NCBI GenBank assembly: GCA_903916675.1
Contig: CAIWXQ010000045.1
Span: 41,589 to 105,588 of the forward strand
Direction of reading: 5' to 3'
DNA from: an uncultured bacterium
Lineage (GTDB): Bacteria > Verrucomicrobiota > Kiritimatiellia > RFP12 > CAIWXQ01
Length of the DNA: 64,000 nucleotides
In this document: one piece after another, positions 54,306 to 61,915 of the stretch
Layout: the number at the start of each line of letters is the position of its first letter
Position numbering within the stretch: position 1 is the first letter of the stretch
Program-made: the position numbers and the translations under genes
The notes under the pieces: generated by a model
The model's input: the letters and a program-made list of their open reading frames with translations, nothing else
Told to the model about the DNA's origin: nothing
Database searches by the model: none

Positions 54306-54415
54306 GGACACGAAAAGAGAAAAAGGCGGAGGAAGGTCACGAAGGCAGCTTGCCGTGTGTCACGCACCAATCGAGTCCTTCGTACACTTCCCGATATTTT
54401 TCCGCCTTCGTGTCC
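54306..54415. repeat. CACGAAG-family dyad element between the L,D-transpeptidase and polB genes
   Basis: GGACACGAA (54306-54314) is matched exactly by TTCGTGTCC (54407-54415). GGCGGA (54325-54330) is matched by TCCGCC (54401-54406). Purine words (AAAAGAGAAAAAGG, GGTCACGAAGG) lie on the left, pyrimidine words on the right. Same outer word as the element at 24236. Confidence 0.7.
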
Positions 54416-54484
54416 GCCTTGCCCGCTTGGGCAATGGCCGAAAGCCTGTCGGCCGTGTATCATGGTAATGAACCTGTACGCACC

Positions 54485-56860
54485 ATGAATGCCCTTGAAA
54501 CAGATGCCGCCACGTGGCCGCGCGGGTTTCTGCTGACGCAGGAGTGGCAGGATACTGCGTGCAGCTGTGTGGCCACGTTCTGGGGAAAGGGCGACGAGGG
54601 GCCGTTTGCGCTGCGTGTGCGCGTGCGGCCGGTGCTCTTCGTGGCGCAGGGGATGGCGCTGCCGGACGGGCTGGCCGTGGTGGAGCGCCGCTCGCTGCCG
54701 CTGCGCAACTTCCAGCGCCAGCCGGTGGAGGCGCTCTACTTTCAGCGGCAGCATGACCTGCTCGACGCGCGCGATCGCTTGCGCGAGGGGGGGCTGACGG
54801 TCTGCGAGGGCGATTTGAACCCCTCTGAACGCCACCTGATGGAGCGCTTCGTCCACGCCTCCTGTGCCTTCGCCGGCATGGCGCAGGAAAAGTCGGGCTA
54901 TTGCCTCTACGACCAGCCGCGGATACAGCGTGCCGACTTCCAGACGCGCCTGTCACGCCTGTCGTTCGACATCGAGACCGGCTCGGCCGGCCAGCTCTAC
55001 TGCATCGGGTGCCACTTCGCGGACGGCGCGCGCGAGGAGCGCCATGTCTTCCTCGCCGCGCACGGTCGACACCGCAAGGGGTCTCCTGTGCAGTACTGTG
55101 TCGACACCGCTGGCGCGCTGACGGCGTTTCTCGACCTCGTGCGCCGGCTCGACCCGGATCTGCTCTGCGGCTGGAACATCGTGGGGTACGACCTGCCGTT
55201 CTTGCAGGAGCGCGCCGACGAACTGGAGCTCCCGCTTACACTCGGTCGCGGCAACGGCCTGCTGCGGCTAGCCGAGAATGGTGACCGCTGGAGCGCCTTC
55301 ATGTCGGGGCGGGTGGTGGTGGACGGCATCCCCGCGCTCAAGGGGGCATTTTTCGACTTTGACGACTTCCGCCTAGAAACTGTGGCGCAGGCGGTACTGG
55401 GCGAAGGAAAGTCGCTGACTTTCGAGCGTGTCGACAAGCAGGCCGCCATCGACCGACTCTTCCGTGACGACAAGGAACAACTGGCCGCCTACAACCTGCG
55501 CGATGCCGAACTGGTAAACGCCATCTTCGACAAGACCGAACTGGTGGACCTGCTCGTGAGCCGCAGCCGTGTCAGCGGCATGCTGCTCGACCGCCTCAGT
55601 CGCTCGGTCGCAGCGTTCGACCACTTTTTCCTGCCACGGCTGCACCGCAAGGGGTTCGTGGCACCGGACCGCAGCGCCGTGGAGGCGGCAGAGTCGCTGC
55701 CGGGCGGTCTGGTTCTGCCGTCGCAGCCGGGGCTGCACGAGCACGTCGCGATCCTCGATTTCCGCAGCCTGTATCCGTCCATCATCCGCACCTTCAAGAT
55801 CTGCCCCTACGCCTGGCTGATGGCCGACAAGGACCCCGTGTGCACGCCCACCGGCGCGACTTTTTCCGCCACGGAGCACATTTTGCCTGATTATATCGAG
55901 GAGCTCTCGGCCGTGCGGACGCAGGCCCGTGCTGAGGGGCGACCGGGACTGGCGCAGGCCGTGAAGATTCTGATGAATAGCTTCTACGGCGTGATGGGGT
56001 CGCCCGGCTGCCGCTTCTACAACCCTGTGCTGCCGGTAAGCGTTACGGCCACGGGGCAGTGGGTGCTGCGCACGGCGCGCGAGCACCTGGAGCAGCAAGG
56101 GTACCGTGTGCTCTACGGAGACACCGACAGCCTTTTCGTGCTGCTCCTGCCGGCCGACGGTGCGGCGCCGCACGTGGCCGGCGAGCGCCTGGCCGGGATC
56201 GTCAACGCCTTCCTGGCGGACAAACTGCAGCGAGAATTTCATGTTGTCTCCGCGCTCGTCCTGGAGTTCCAGCGCTACTGCCGTTGGTTCTACCTGCCAT
56301 CCGCGCGCACTGCGCATCCTGCTGCGCATGTGGAGGATGCCGACGCCTACAGCCGCCACGAAGGCGCTGCCAAGCGCTATGCGGGGCTGGTGGTGCTGCC
56401 GGACGGCCGGACCGAGCTGCTGGTGACCGGGATGGAGTGCATGCGCTCCGACTGGACGCCGCTGGCACAGCGAGTGCAGCGCGAGTTGCTGCTGCGGATC
56501 TTCCATGGCGAGCCGTTCGAAGCGTGGCTGCGCGAGCAGGTGCAAGCGTTGCGCACAGGGCGGCTTGACGCAGAACTGGTGTACCGGCGCCGCCTGCGCA
56601 AGGCACCGTCCGCCTACGTCCACAGCCTGCCACCGCACGTCAAGGCAGCGATGCTGCTGCCGCCGGGGCTGCAGAGCGGCGTCATCGCTTACATCCAGAC
56701 GCGGCGCGGTCCCATGCCGCTCGAAGTGTCGCACGAGGACATCGACTACGAGCACTACGAGAACAAGCAGCTTCGCCCGGTGGTGGAGGACATCCTCGCG
56801 ATGAAGGGGAAGATCCTGGCGGAGATTTTGAGCGGGGAAGAGCAGATGAAGCTGTTCTGA
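54485..56860 (+). CDS. polB: DNA polymerase II (family B)
   Basis: 791 residues, close to E. coli Pol II (783). Exonuclease motifs are SFDIETGSAG, GWNIVGYDLPFLQ and YNLRDAELV. Polymerase motifs are LDFRSLYPSIIRTF (A), KILMNSFYGVMG (B) and YGDTDSLFV (C). All catalytic aspartates are present, so it should proofread. It serves repair and lesion bypass. An in-frame extension to 53882 is shadow over the L,D-transpeptidase gene. Confidence 0.95.
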   Translation: MNALETDAATWPRGFLLTQEWQDTACSCVATFWGKGDEGPFALRVRVRPVLFVAQGMALPDGLAVVERRSLPLRNFQRQPVEALYFQRQHDLLDARDRLREGGLTVCEGDLNPSERHLMERFVHASCAFAGMAQEKSGYCLYDQPRIQRADFQTRLSRLSFDIETGSAGQLYCIGCHFADGAREERHVFLAAHGRHRKGSPVQYCVDTAGALTAFLDLVRRLDPDLLCGWNIVGYDLPFLQERADELELPLTLGRGNGLLRLAENGDRWSAFMSGRVVVDGIPALKGAFFDFDDFRLETVAQAVLGEGKSLTFERVDKQAAIDRLFRDDKEQLAAYNLRDAELVNAIFDKTELVDLLVSRSRVSGMLLDRLSRSVAAFDHFFLPRLHRKGFVAPDRSAVEAAESLPGGLVLPSQPGLHEHVAILDFRSLYPSIIRTFKICPYAWLMADKDPVCTPTGATFSATEHILPDYIEELSAVRTQARAEGRPGLAQAVKILMNSFYGVMGSPGCRFYNPVLPVSVTATGQWVLRTAREHLEQQGYRVLYGDTDSLFVLLLPADGAAPHVAGERLAGIVNAFLADKLQREFHVVSALVLEFQRYCRWFYLPSARTAHPAAHVEDADAYSRHEGAAKRYAGLVVLPDGRTELLVTGMECMRSDWTPLAQRVQRELLLRIFHGEPFEAWLREQVQALRTGRLDAELVYRRRLRKAPSAYVHSLPPHVKAAMLLPPGLQSGVIAYIQTRRGPMPLEVSHEDIDYEHYENKQLRPVVEDILAMKGKILAEILSGEEQMKLF

Positions 56861-56862
56861 GA

Positions 56863-56930
56863 AATGTCGAATAATGAACCAGAAATTCCGAATGGCGAAA
56901 TTGACTTCTGGATTCGACATTCCTGGTTCG
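56863..56930. repeat. TTCGAAT-family dyad element between polB and the Ogt-like gene
   Basis: AATGTCGAAT (56863-56872) is matched exactly by ATTCGACATT (56912-56921). GAACCAG (56876-56882) is matched by CTGGTTC (56923-56929), and CCAGAA by TTCTGG. It starts 2 bases after the polB stop and ends 28 bases before the next start. Confidence 0.72.
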
Positions 56931-56957
56931 ATGTTCGATATTGCTATGGAGGGATCG

Positions 56958-57275
56958 ATGCCCACTCTCTTCCAACAACGTGTTTACGAGGCCATCGGCC
57001 GTATACCAAAGGGGCAGGTGACGACCTACGCGCTGCTGGCGCGGCATGTGCGGTGCGGTTCGGCGCGGGCCGTGGGGCAGGCGCTGCGGCACAATCCGTT
57101 CGCGCCGAAGGTGCCGTGTCACCGCGTCATCGCTGCGGACCTGCGCATCGGCGGATTCTGCGGCGCGCGCGACGGCACGCAAATCCGCCGCAAACGGGCG
57201 CTGCTGGCAACGGAAGGCGTGACGTTCGATGCAAAAGGGAGGCTTGCAGACCCGGCCCGCGTCTTTCGGTTCTAA
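56958..57275 (+). CDS. Ogt/Atl-family alkylated-DNA repair protein
   Basis: 105 residues from ATG 56958 with GGAGG upstream. This corresponds to the C-terminal DNA-binding domain of O6-alkylguanine-DNA alkyltransferase, with the active-site PCHRV intact. The N-terminal domain of full Ogt is missing, as in short single-domain members. Its place after DNA polymerase II suggests a DNA damage group. Confidence 0.85.
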   Translation: MPTLFQQRVYEAIGRIPKGQVTTYALLARHVRCGSARAVGQALRHNPFAPKVPCHRVIAADLRIGGFCGARDGTQIRRKRALLATEGVTFDAKGRLADPARVFRF

Positions 57276-57433
57276 TCGGAGTGTGCTGGTGCCCTGTCCC
57301 CGTTCTTGTTCGTTCTGCAAACGGTTGTTATCCTGAAACAGGTCTCTTCAACGGTAAGGCAAACCTGTAGGTTCTTGGCAAACGCAGGTTTTCATGGGTG
57401 CGCTTGGTAGCGCATCGCATCTGGGAGATAGGT

Positions 57434-58162
57434 GTGCGGTTTCTGCTCTACAACATCCGCTATGCGACCGGTCGGCGGCGGCGCTGGGCCTGGCTGCACT
57501 GCCTGACGCGCACAGTGCGGCACCTGCCCGAGATTGCACGGTTCATCCGGGAGATTCGGCCGGACGTGGTCGGGCTGGTGGAAGTCGATGTCGGTTCCTA
57601 CCGATCCGGCCGGAAGAATCAGGTCGAACTCTTGGCCGCGGAGTTGGGACACTACCACAGCTACCGCATGAAATACCGTAAATCGGGTGGTCTAGGGCGC
57701 CGGGTGCCGGTGCTGAACCAGCAGGCCAACGCCTTCTTGACGCGCGACAAATTCCGTCGCGAGACCTTCCATGAGTTCACGGACGGCTTCAAGCGCTTGG
57801 TGATCGAGCTGGAGCTGGCGAATGTGCGCCTCTTTCTCGTGCACCTGGCGCTGGGATTTCGAGCACGTCACCGGCAACTGGCGGAGCTGCACGATCTGGT
57901 CAGCGCGTCGAACAAGCCGTGCATCGTAGCGGGCGACTTCAACCCTTCGCGCGGCGCGCGCGAGCTGCGGCTTTTTCTCAAGGCAACGGGGCTGGTCAGC
58001 GCAAACACGGAGCGCCGGCCGACCTATCCGAGCTGGCGACCACGGCGGGAGCTGGATTTCGTCTGCCACAGCCCGCAGATCAAGCTGCGGCGCTTCGAGA
58101 TCCTGCCGGTAACGCTCTCCGATCACCTGCCGCTGGTCTGCGACTTCGATCTGCCGCGGTAG
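57434..58162 (+). CDS. Endonuclease/exonuclease/phosphatase-family hydrolase
   Basis: 242 residues starting at GTG 57434 with GGGAG upstream. The EEP-fold signature is complete: LLYNIRYATG, VVGLVEVDV (metal Glu), VHLALGF, AGDFNPS, ELDFVCHS and SDHLPLVCDF. Such proteins cleave phosphodiesters in DNA or lipids; no more specific role is indicated. Last ordinary gene before the island-like region. Confidence 0.82.
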   Translation: MRFLLYNIRYATGRRRRWAWLHCLTRTVRHLPEIARFIREIRPDVVGLVEVDVGSYRSGRKNQVELLAAELGHYHSYRMKYRKSGGLGRRVPVLNQQANAFLTRDKFRRETFHEFTDGFKRLVIELELANVRLFLVHLALGFRARHRQLAELHDLVSASNKPCIVAGDFNPSRGARELRLFLKATGLVSANTERRPTYPSWRPRRELDFVCHSPQIKLRRFEILPVTLSDHLPLVCDFDLPR

Positions 58163-58317
58163 GTGGTGTTCTCACGCAGAAGGCTCGGAGGCGCACAGGT
58201 TGCGGGCTGTCGACCCAGTCCTAACAGCTGGGGCTGCGGGCGAGACACCCGTGCTACCAGCATTTCCCCTTGCCACTTGCGCCCGGCATTTCGTAACGTA
58301 CCCGCGCGATTGCGTAT

Positions 58318-58360
58318 GGAGAGGTGGCCGAGCCCGGTTTAAGGCGCAGCACTGGAAATG
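58318..58360 (+). pseudogene. 5' fragment of tRNA-Ser (GGA), truncated after the anticodon loop
   Basis: GGAGAGG (acceptor 5' strand), TG, D arm GCC...GGC with GGTTTAA loop, 5' anticodon stem CAGCA and loop CTGGAAA (anticodon GGA) fit tRNA-Ser closely for 43 bases. The 3' anticodon stem should be TGCTG but reads TGGAA, and no variable arm, T arm or acceptor 3' strand follows. A promoter-like sequence lies 19 bases upstream. Best read as an integration scar. Confidence 0.75.
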
Positions 58361-58441
58361 GAAATCGCCAAGTTGTTGTAACTTCAATATAATCAACAGG
58401 TTGCGTAGACAAACTGTTTGCAATCAAACGGTTACATTTAG

Positions 58442-58521
58442 GACAATCATTGACAATCCCGGACAGTGATTGTCGGTAAAAGCCCATGATGACATTCAAA
58501 ATCCGTGACAAATCCGTGACA
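58442..58521. repeat. Clustered inverted and direct repeats next to the tRNA fragment
   Basis: GACAATCA (58442-58449) is matched by TGATTGTC (58467-58474). AATCCGTGACA occurs twice in exact tandem (58500-58510, 58511-58521). Such spacing is typical of recombinase arm sites, but no integrase gene is in the window. Confidence 0.55.
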
Positions 58522-58780
58522 TGTTTCCGTAGTCGTTACATACCAGCCAGAACCTAGCCAGCCCTGCTCGCGACAAAAGTGTCTCATGTTTCACGACCGA
58601 GGTATCCCTTAACCTCCCCAAGAGTAGATGGAATCATCCTTCGCGCATCCCCATTGAGGGTGCCAAATCGAAAAAGCCCGCCAATTAACACCGAAAGAGG
58701 AAATGCCACGCCTGCCCTGGACGTGAATCGGCGCGGCAACGCCCCTTCTGGCGGCCGCAAATGACGGCTGCGCGCAGGGT

Positions 58781-58823
58781 AGCGGGTGATTCGGACGGCT
58801 TCCGCTCATTTGCTGAGCAGGTG
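58781..58823. repeat. Left copy of a 43-bp direct repeat flanking the abiE operon
   Basis: It begins AGCGGGTGAT and ends GAGCAGGTG; 36 of 43 bases match the copy at 60914-60956. In the frame GDxxGxRSFAEQV most differences are silent or conservative, so it may derive from a coding segment. It ends 22 bases before the toxin gene end. Confidence 0.65.
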
Positions 58824-58845
58824 TCGCCACAAGGGCTGGTGACGG

Positions 58846-59769
58846 TCATGGCTGCCAAGGTCCACCCTTTGACCACTTCTGCGAGAACGACTGTGACTGC
58901 CTAGCTGCAAGGAGCAATGGCATCAGGAATCCCCGCAACAGTCCTACGACCGTCTGGAGGTCAGTCTCACCTGGCATTTTGGCATAGGTGCGGCGAAGGA
59001 AGGCGGTCCACTGAATCTGCTTCTGCCGGTCACCCGCAAACGCATCTGAGAGCCCCGGAGGAACGTCAGAAGGCAGGGGTGTCTTGCGACGGGCAAACGT
59101 GGCGACAAAGGCATCCTTGAGCAGTTCTCCATCGAACGCAAACCCCTGCATCAAGACCCAGATGTCGTAGTAGTCCTTCATCCGGCTATTGACCAAGCCG
59201 AGTTGCACCATGGCTTCGGTCTTTTCCGCCACGACCGTCTCCTTGGGATACAGACGGAGAACGGGGGGCGGGAAGTCCAACAGCACAGGGAATGGTTCCT
59301 GCTTGGGAGCAGGCGTTACGGCATCGCCGAAGCCAACATCCACCTGGATCGGAAGGCGTATGTTTCCCAGTTGCCCCCGCATGGTCACGCGTAGTCCGCC
59401 GTACTGCTGGTCCTCCCGGATCTCCTCGACCGTAACCGAGGTCTCGTCGTACGTCACGCCATCATCTTCGACCGCCATCCGGCACAGGGAACGGAACAGA
59501 TCAAGCAACTGGTCGGGCGTCGGCTGACGAATTGCCAGCAAGTCCAGATCGCGGGTCACCCGAAACGACGCGTCATGCCAGACGAGGAACATCAGTGCGC
59601 CCTTAACCACGAATCGATCAGCCTCTTCTGATCGACCCAGCCGGTACATCAGGCGCTCAAGACCGTAGCGTGTCAGCAGGACCTGGAAGTCTTCCCCGGT
59701 CAGCCGGGAACGTTGACGCAGTCGCTCTGCGACCGATGCCGCCAGATTGGAAGTGCGCGCCCGACTCAT
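58846..59769 (-). CDS. abiEii: AbiEii-family toxin nucleotidyltransferase (type IV toxin-antitoxin)
   Basis: 307 residues from ATG 59769, whose ATGA overlaps the antitoxin stop. The DNA polymerase beta-like fold shows VVKGALMFLVW (about 54-64), the metal-binding DLD (74-76) in RVTRDLDLLA and the SRMKDYYDIWVL motif. AbiEii homologues transfer nucleotides, for example to tRNA acceptor ends, and cause growth arrest on phage infection. All key acidic residues seem intact. An in-frame start at 59868 is within the antitoxin gene and is rejected. Confidence 0.85.
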   Translation of the reverse strand: MSRARTSNLAASVAERLRQRSRLTGEDFQVLLTRYGLERLMYRLGRSEEADRFVVKGALMFLVWHDASFRVTRDLDLLAIRQPTPDQLLDLFRSLCRMAVEDDGVTYDETSVTVEEIREDQQYGGLRVTMRGQLGNIRLPIQVDVGFGDAVTPAPKQEPFPVLLDFPPPVLRLYPKETVVAEKTEAMVQLGLVNSRMKDYYDIWVLMQGFAFDGELLKDAFVATFARRKTPLPSDVPPGLSDAFAGDRQKQIQWTAFLRRTYAKMPGETDLQTVVGLLRGFLMPLLLAARQSQSFSQKWSKGGPWQP

Positions 59770-60368
59770 CCCAGTGCCTCCAAATAGGGACGCATCACGT
59801 TGAACACCCTGTTGGCTTTGGCGAAGTCGGCAAGTTGGGCTGGCGATGCCAGTCGCAGCCGGCGGCATTCCCGCAGCGACTCGATGGCCACGTCGCTGCC
59901 AATCTTGTTGCGAAACTTGAAGCAGTCGACCACGGTTCGAGCAGGATTCGTGATGCGGATGGTTACACCCCCGACACGACGTTCTTCAACCCCGTCACGC
60001 ATGGCACGTTCGGAGAACCGGACGACGCGTAGTCGGAGATGTTCAACCGTCGGTTTGCGGTCTTTCGAGCGTATCGCAATCCAAACGTCTGCCGGGTTCT
60101 GAGTGCCGATTTCATGAAAGCGCAGGGCCGTCAGCAGGCAGAGAACGCCCCGAGGAACCCGCTTGCTGGCCTCAGCGAGTGAAGCGTACTCCATAATGGG
60201 TTGCTCGGACTTGGCATACAGTCCGTGTCCTATTTTCTTTAGGAGTCCACGCTGCACAGCCAGAGCCAGGTAGATACGGGCGATGCCGTAGGCTGCGAGA
60301 TCGCGTGGGCGCAGCAGGCCCGCCTCATCAGCAAGAGCTACGAGTCTGTCCATGGGGGGCTTATTCAT
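59766..60368 (-). CDS. abiEi: AbiEi-family antitoxin, transcriptional regulator
   Basis: 200 residues with AGGTG before ATG 60368. The N-terminal winged helix is LLRPRDLAAYGIARIYLALAVQRGLL followed by IGHGLYAK. A C-terminal domain with NPARTVVDCFKFR, typical of AbiEi, completes it. AbiEi represses its own operon by binding inverted repeats, and the sequence GTAA...TTAC at 60398-60415 overlaps the predicted -10 box. Type IV antitoxins act without direct contact with the toxin. Confidence 0.85.
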   Translation of the reverse strand: MNKPPMDRLVALADEAGLLRPRDLAAYGIARIYLALAVQRGLLKKIGHGLYAKSEQPIMEYASLAEASKRVPRGVLCLLTALRFHEIGTQNPADVWIAIRSKDRKPTVEHLRLRVVRFSERAMRDGVEERRVGGVTIRITNPARTVVDCFKFRNKIGSDVAIESLRECRRLRLASPAQLADFAKANRVFNVMRPYLEALG

Positions 60369-60400
60369 GACAACACCTGACGGTTTCCAATTCGTATGTA

Positions 60401-60429
60401 ACTGTATTCAATTACCGACATTCAGTAAA
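60401..60429 (-). promoter_or_regulatory. Promoter/operator of the abiE operon
   Basis: On the minus strand TTTACT, 17 bp and TACAGT give a start about 26 bases before the abiEi ATG. The dyad GTAA(10)TTAC at 60398-60415 overlaps the -10 box and is a candidate AbiEi operator. Confidence 0.5.
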
Positions 60430-60599
60430 GACCTCCTCTGAAAATTTCCCGCGCTGGCTCTCCGCCTCAGGTAAATGAAAATCGCACTGCATCGGGGCGA
60501 CTGCTGCACACTCCAGTGTCAGGAGGTGGATTTGGATCGGCGGATCACCACTCACCGTTCTTCCATGAGAGCACCGTTACGCCACAATCCTGCGCCACT

Positions 60600-60899
60600 T
60601 TACGGTCTCAAGCGTGGCACCACGCATGCGCCGTAACTCTAGTTAACCCCACTTTGACGTTATTTTGAACTACCGGGCTCCCGGTACCGAAGAATAGCTG
60701 GACCGCAGGTATGCTAATTTATTAGTGCCTGTAAGATAGCTACTTACGTTGCTTTTCTGTACCGCTACCGCGGTGGCGGTGGTTTTCCCCTTATATCTTA
60801 TACCTTCGGTATAAGATATTACCCCTAAGGTTACCGAAAGAGACAGGAAAGAAAAAAGGGTGGAAACGATTCTAGGACTCAGGAGTCCCAACACCCTTT
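60600..60899. other. Hairpin-dense noncoding stretch
   Basis: Six or more strong stems follow one another with no reading frame. TTACGG/CCGTAA encloses GCGTGG/CCACGC (60600-60636). TACCGGG/CCCGGTA is at 60671-60686. CAGG/CCTG encloses CTAAT/ATTAG (60706-60731), and GTAAG/CTTAC is at 60731-60747. ACCGCTACC/GGTGGCGGT is at 60761-60780. A perfect 12-bp stem with TTC loop lies at 60793-60819, and AAAGGGTG/CACCCTTT encloses GGACTC/GAGTCC at 60855-60899. The rest of the gap (60430-60599) shows nothing recognisable. A structured RNA or recombination site is possible. Confidence 0.55.
60855..60899 (-). terminator. Terminator-like branched hairpin downstream of the small lipoprotein gene
   Basis: Read on the minus strand AAAGGGTG and CACCCTTT form the base, GGACTC and GAGTCC a second stem, and TTTCTTTCC follows. 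It lies about 100 bases after the stop at 60999. Confidence 0.55.
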
Positions 60900-60913
60900 C
60901 AGGATCTCGTGAC

Positions 60914-60956
60914 AGCGGGTGATCCGTACGGCATCCGATCCTTCGCCGAGCAGGTG
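60914..60956. repeat. Right copy of a 43-bp direct repeat flanking the abiE operon
   Basis: 36 of 43 bases match 58781-58823 in the same orientation. It lies between the terminator-like hairpin and the lipoprotein stop. The two copies bracket abiEii, abiEi and the hairpin region, about 2.1 kb in all. Confidence 0.65.
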
Positions 60957-60998
60957 GCTGCTGGTTAGGTGTAGGGCAACACACACCCGGCAGGCAGT

Positions 60999-61442
60999 TT
61001 ACCGCCGGTCGTGCCCATGCCCCCAATAGCCACCGTACCAGCCCCATCCCCAATACGGGTACGGGTAAACAGCCGGCGCCACCACGTAGGTCGGACCTGG
61101 GTCCACCACAACGGTCTGCTGCACGCTGGCGCTCGGCTGCGGCATGGCGGTGTTCGGCGTGTTGATCATGCAGTCGATGACCTTTTCGCTGACCCCGGAG
61201 TTCTTGAGCAGGATGATGTCGGCTGCAGTGAGGCGATAGACTGTGCCGGAGTTGCGGATCTGGCTGACGATCAGGTCATCGTTCAAGCCGGCCTTTGCCA
61301 GCGCCTTGATGTCCTCAACGCCGAGCGGCGGTCCTGGTTGCACCTGCGGTGGCATGACCACCTGCCGCTGGGGAGGAACCATGACGCAGCCGGACAGTAG
61401 GACAGTCAAAGCCACGGCGGAATAACAGCAAATCTTCTTCAT
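60999..61442 (-). CDS. Small lipoprotein with conserved helical module, unknown function
   Basis: 147 residues from ATG 61442 with AAGGAAGTG upstream. The lipobox is LLSGC (about 14-18). A helical block of about 55 residues follows (GVEDIKALAKAGLNDDLIVS, then GTVYRLTAADIILLKNSGVS and KVIDCMINT), a module I recognise from many lipoproteins of planctomycetes and verrucomicrobia without a known function. The tail is Tyr/Trp/Gly-rich and ends in GHGHDRR. It has its own consensus-like promoter. Confidence 0.72.
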   Translation of the reverse strand: MKKICCYSAVALTVLLSGCVMVPPQRQVVMPPQVQPGPPLGVEDIKALAKAGLNDDLIVSQIRNSGTVYRLTAADIILLKNSGVSEKVIDCMINTPNTAMPQPSASVQQTVVVDPGPTYVVAPAVYPYPYWGWGWYGGYWGHGHDRR

Positions 61443-61473
61443 CGAACACTTCCTTTTCTTCAGGTCCGAAATA

Positions 61474-61502
61474 ACCGTAGTCCCCTTGGCGGTTCTTGTC
61501 AA
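61474..61502 (-). promoter_or_regulatory. Promoter of the small lipoprotein gene
   Basis: On the minus strand a perfect TTGACA, 17 bp and TACGGT lie about 40 bases before the ATG. Confidence 0.7.
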
Positions 61503-61828
61503 CAGGACCTGGACCAGGCAGCGCGCCGCTGCGCGGCTGTTGAGCGTAATCGCCATTACTGTTTGTAACGTGGAAAGGGCGGATATGCAGGATGGCTATA
61601 CGGCGATTGGCAAATAATGGTGGAGACTGTTGGGCGGGATGTGTGCCGCTATGTGCTGGACGCCTTCCCCCGCTTCTGGCAGGCTTTTCACCACGAATGC
61701 GCTACTGCCAACCGGTTTCTGCGGACCTGTGCCCGTGTCAGCCAGAAAGCGATTTCTTATCAATTGGATCGTCACAGTGCCCCATGGTATGTGTGGGGCA
61801 AACCAATCCAATGATAGGCGCTGCCCCT
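61503..61828. other. Intergenic stretch without a convincing gene
   Basis: Several overlapping small frames exist on both strands, including a 91-codon minus-strand frame (61871 to 61596) whose translation looks protein-like (WWFEVKGQRLSLDWF) but has no ribosome-binding site. It could be a decayed gene. Nothing else is recognised. Confidence 0.3.
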
Positions 61829-61856
61829 TGACTTCAAACCACCAATCGCTACCATC
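61829..61856 (+). promoter_or_regulatory. Candidate promoter of the large lipoprotein gene
   Basis: TTGACT (61829-61834), 16 bp and TACCAT (61851-61856) lie 60 bases before the ATG at 61916. Confidence 0.45.
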
Positions 61857-61915
61857 ACCGTGGACCTTCATTAAGGTTGGCTCGGGTACGACCAAGAGAG
61901 GAAGAGGACCATCGC

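Larger units (their letters stand above)
58163..58780. other. Gene-free junction region, probable island boundary
   Basis: No convincing protein gene occurs in this stretch. It holds a GCGGG...CCCGT hairpin (58236-58252) and a promoter-like pair TTGCCA and TAACGT (58270-58275 and 58294-58299, 18-bp spacer). A truncated tRNA-Ser and clustered short repeats follow. Base composition drops in GC after about 58360. Small open frames here are unconvincing. Confidence 0.5.

Noticed and set aside
61596..61871. 91-codon minus-strand frame with protein-like composition
   Set aside because: No ribosome-binding site; it overlaps a candidate plus-strand promoter and no family is recognised. Could be a remnant.
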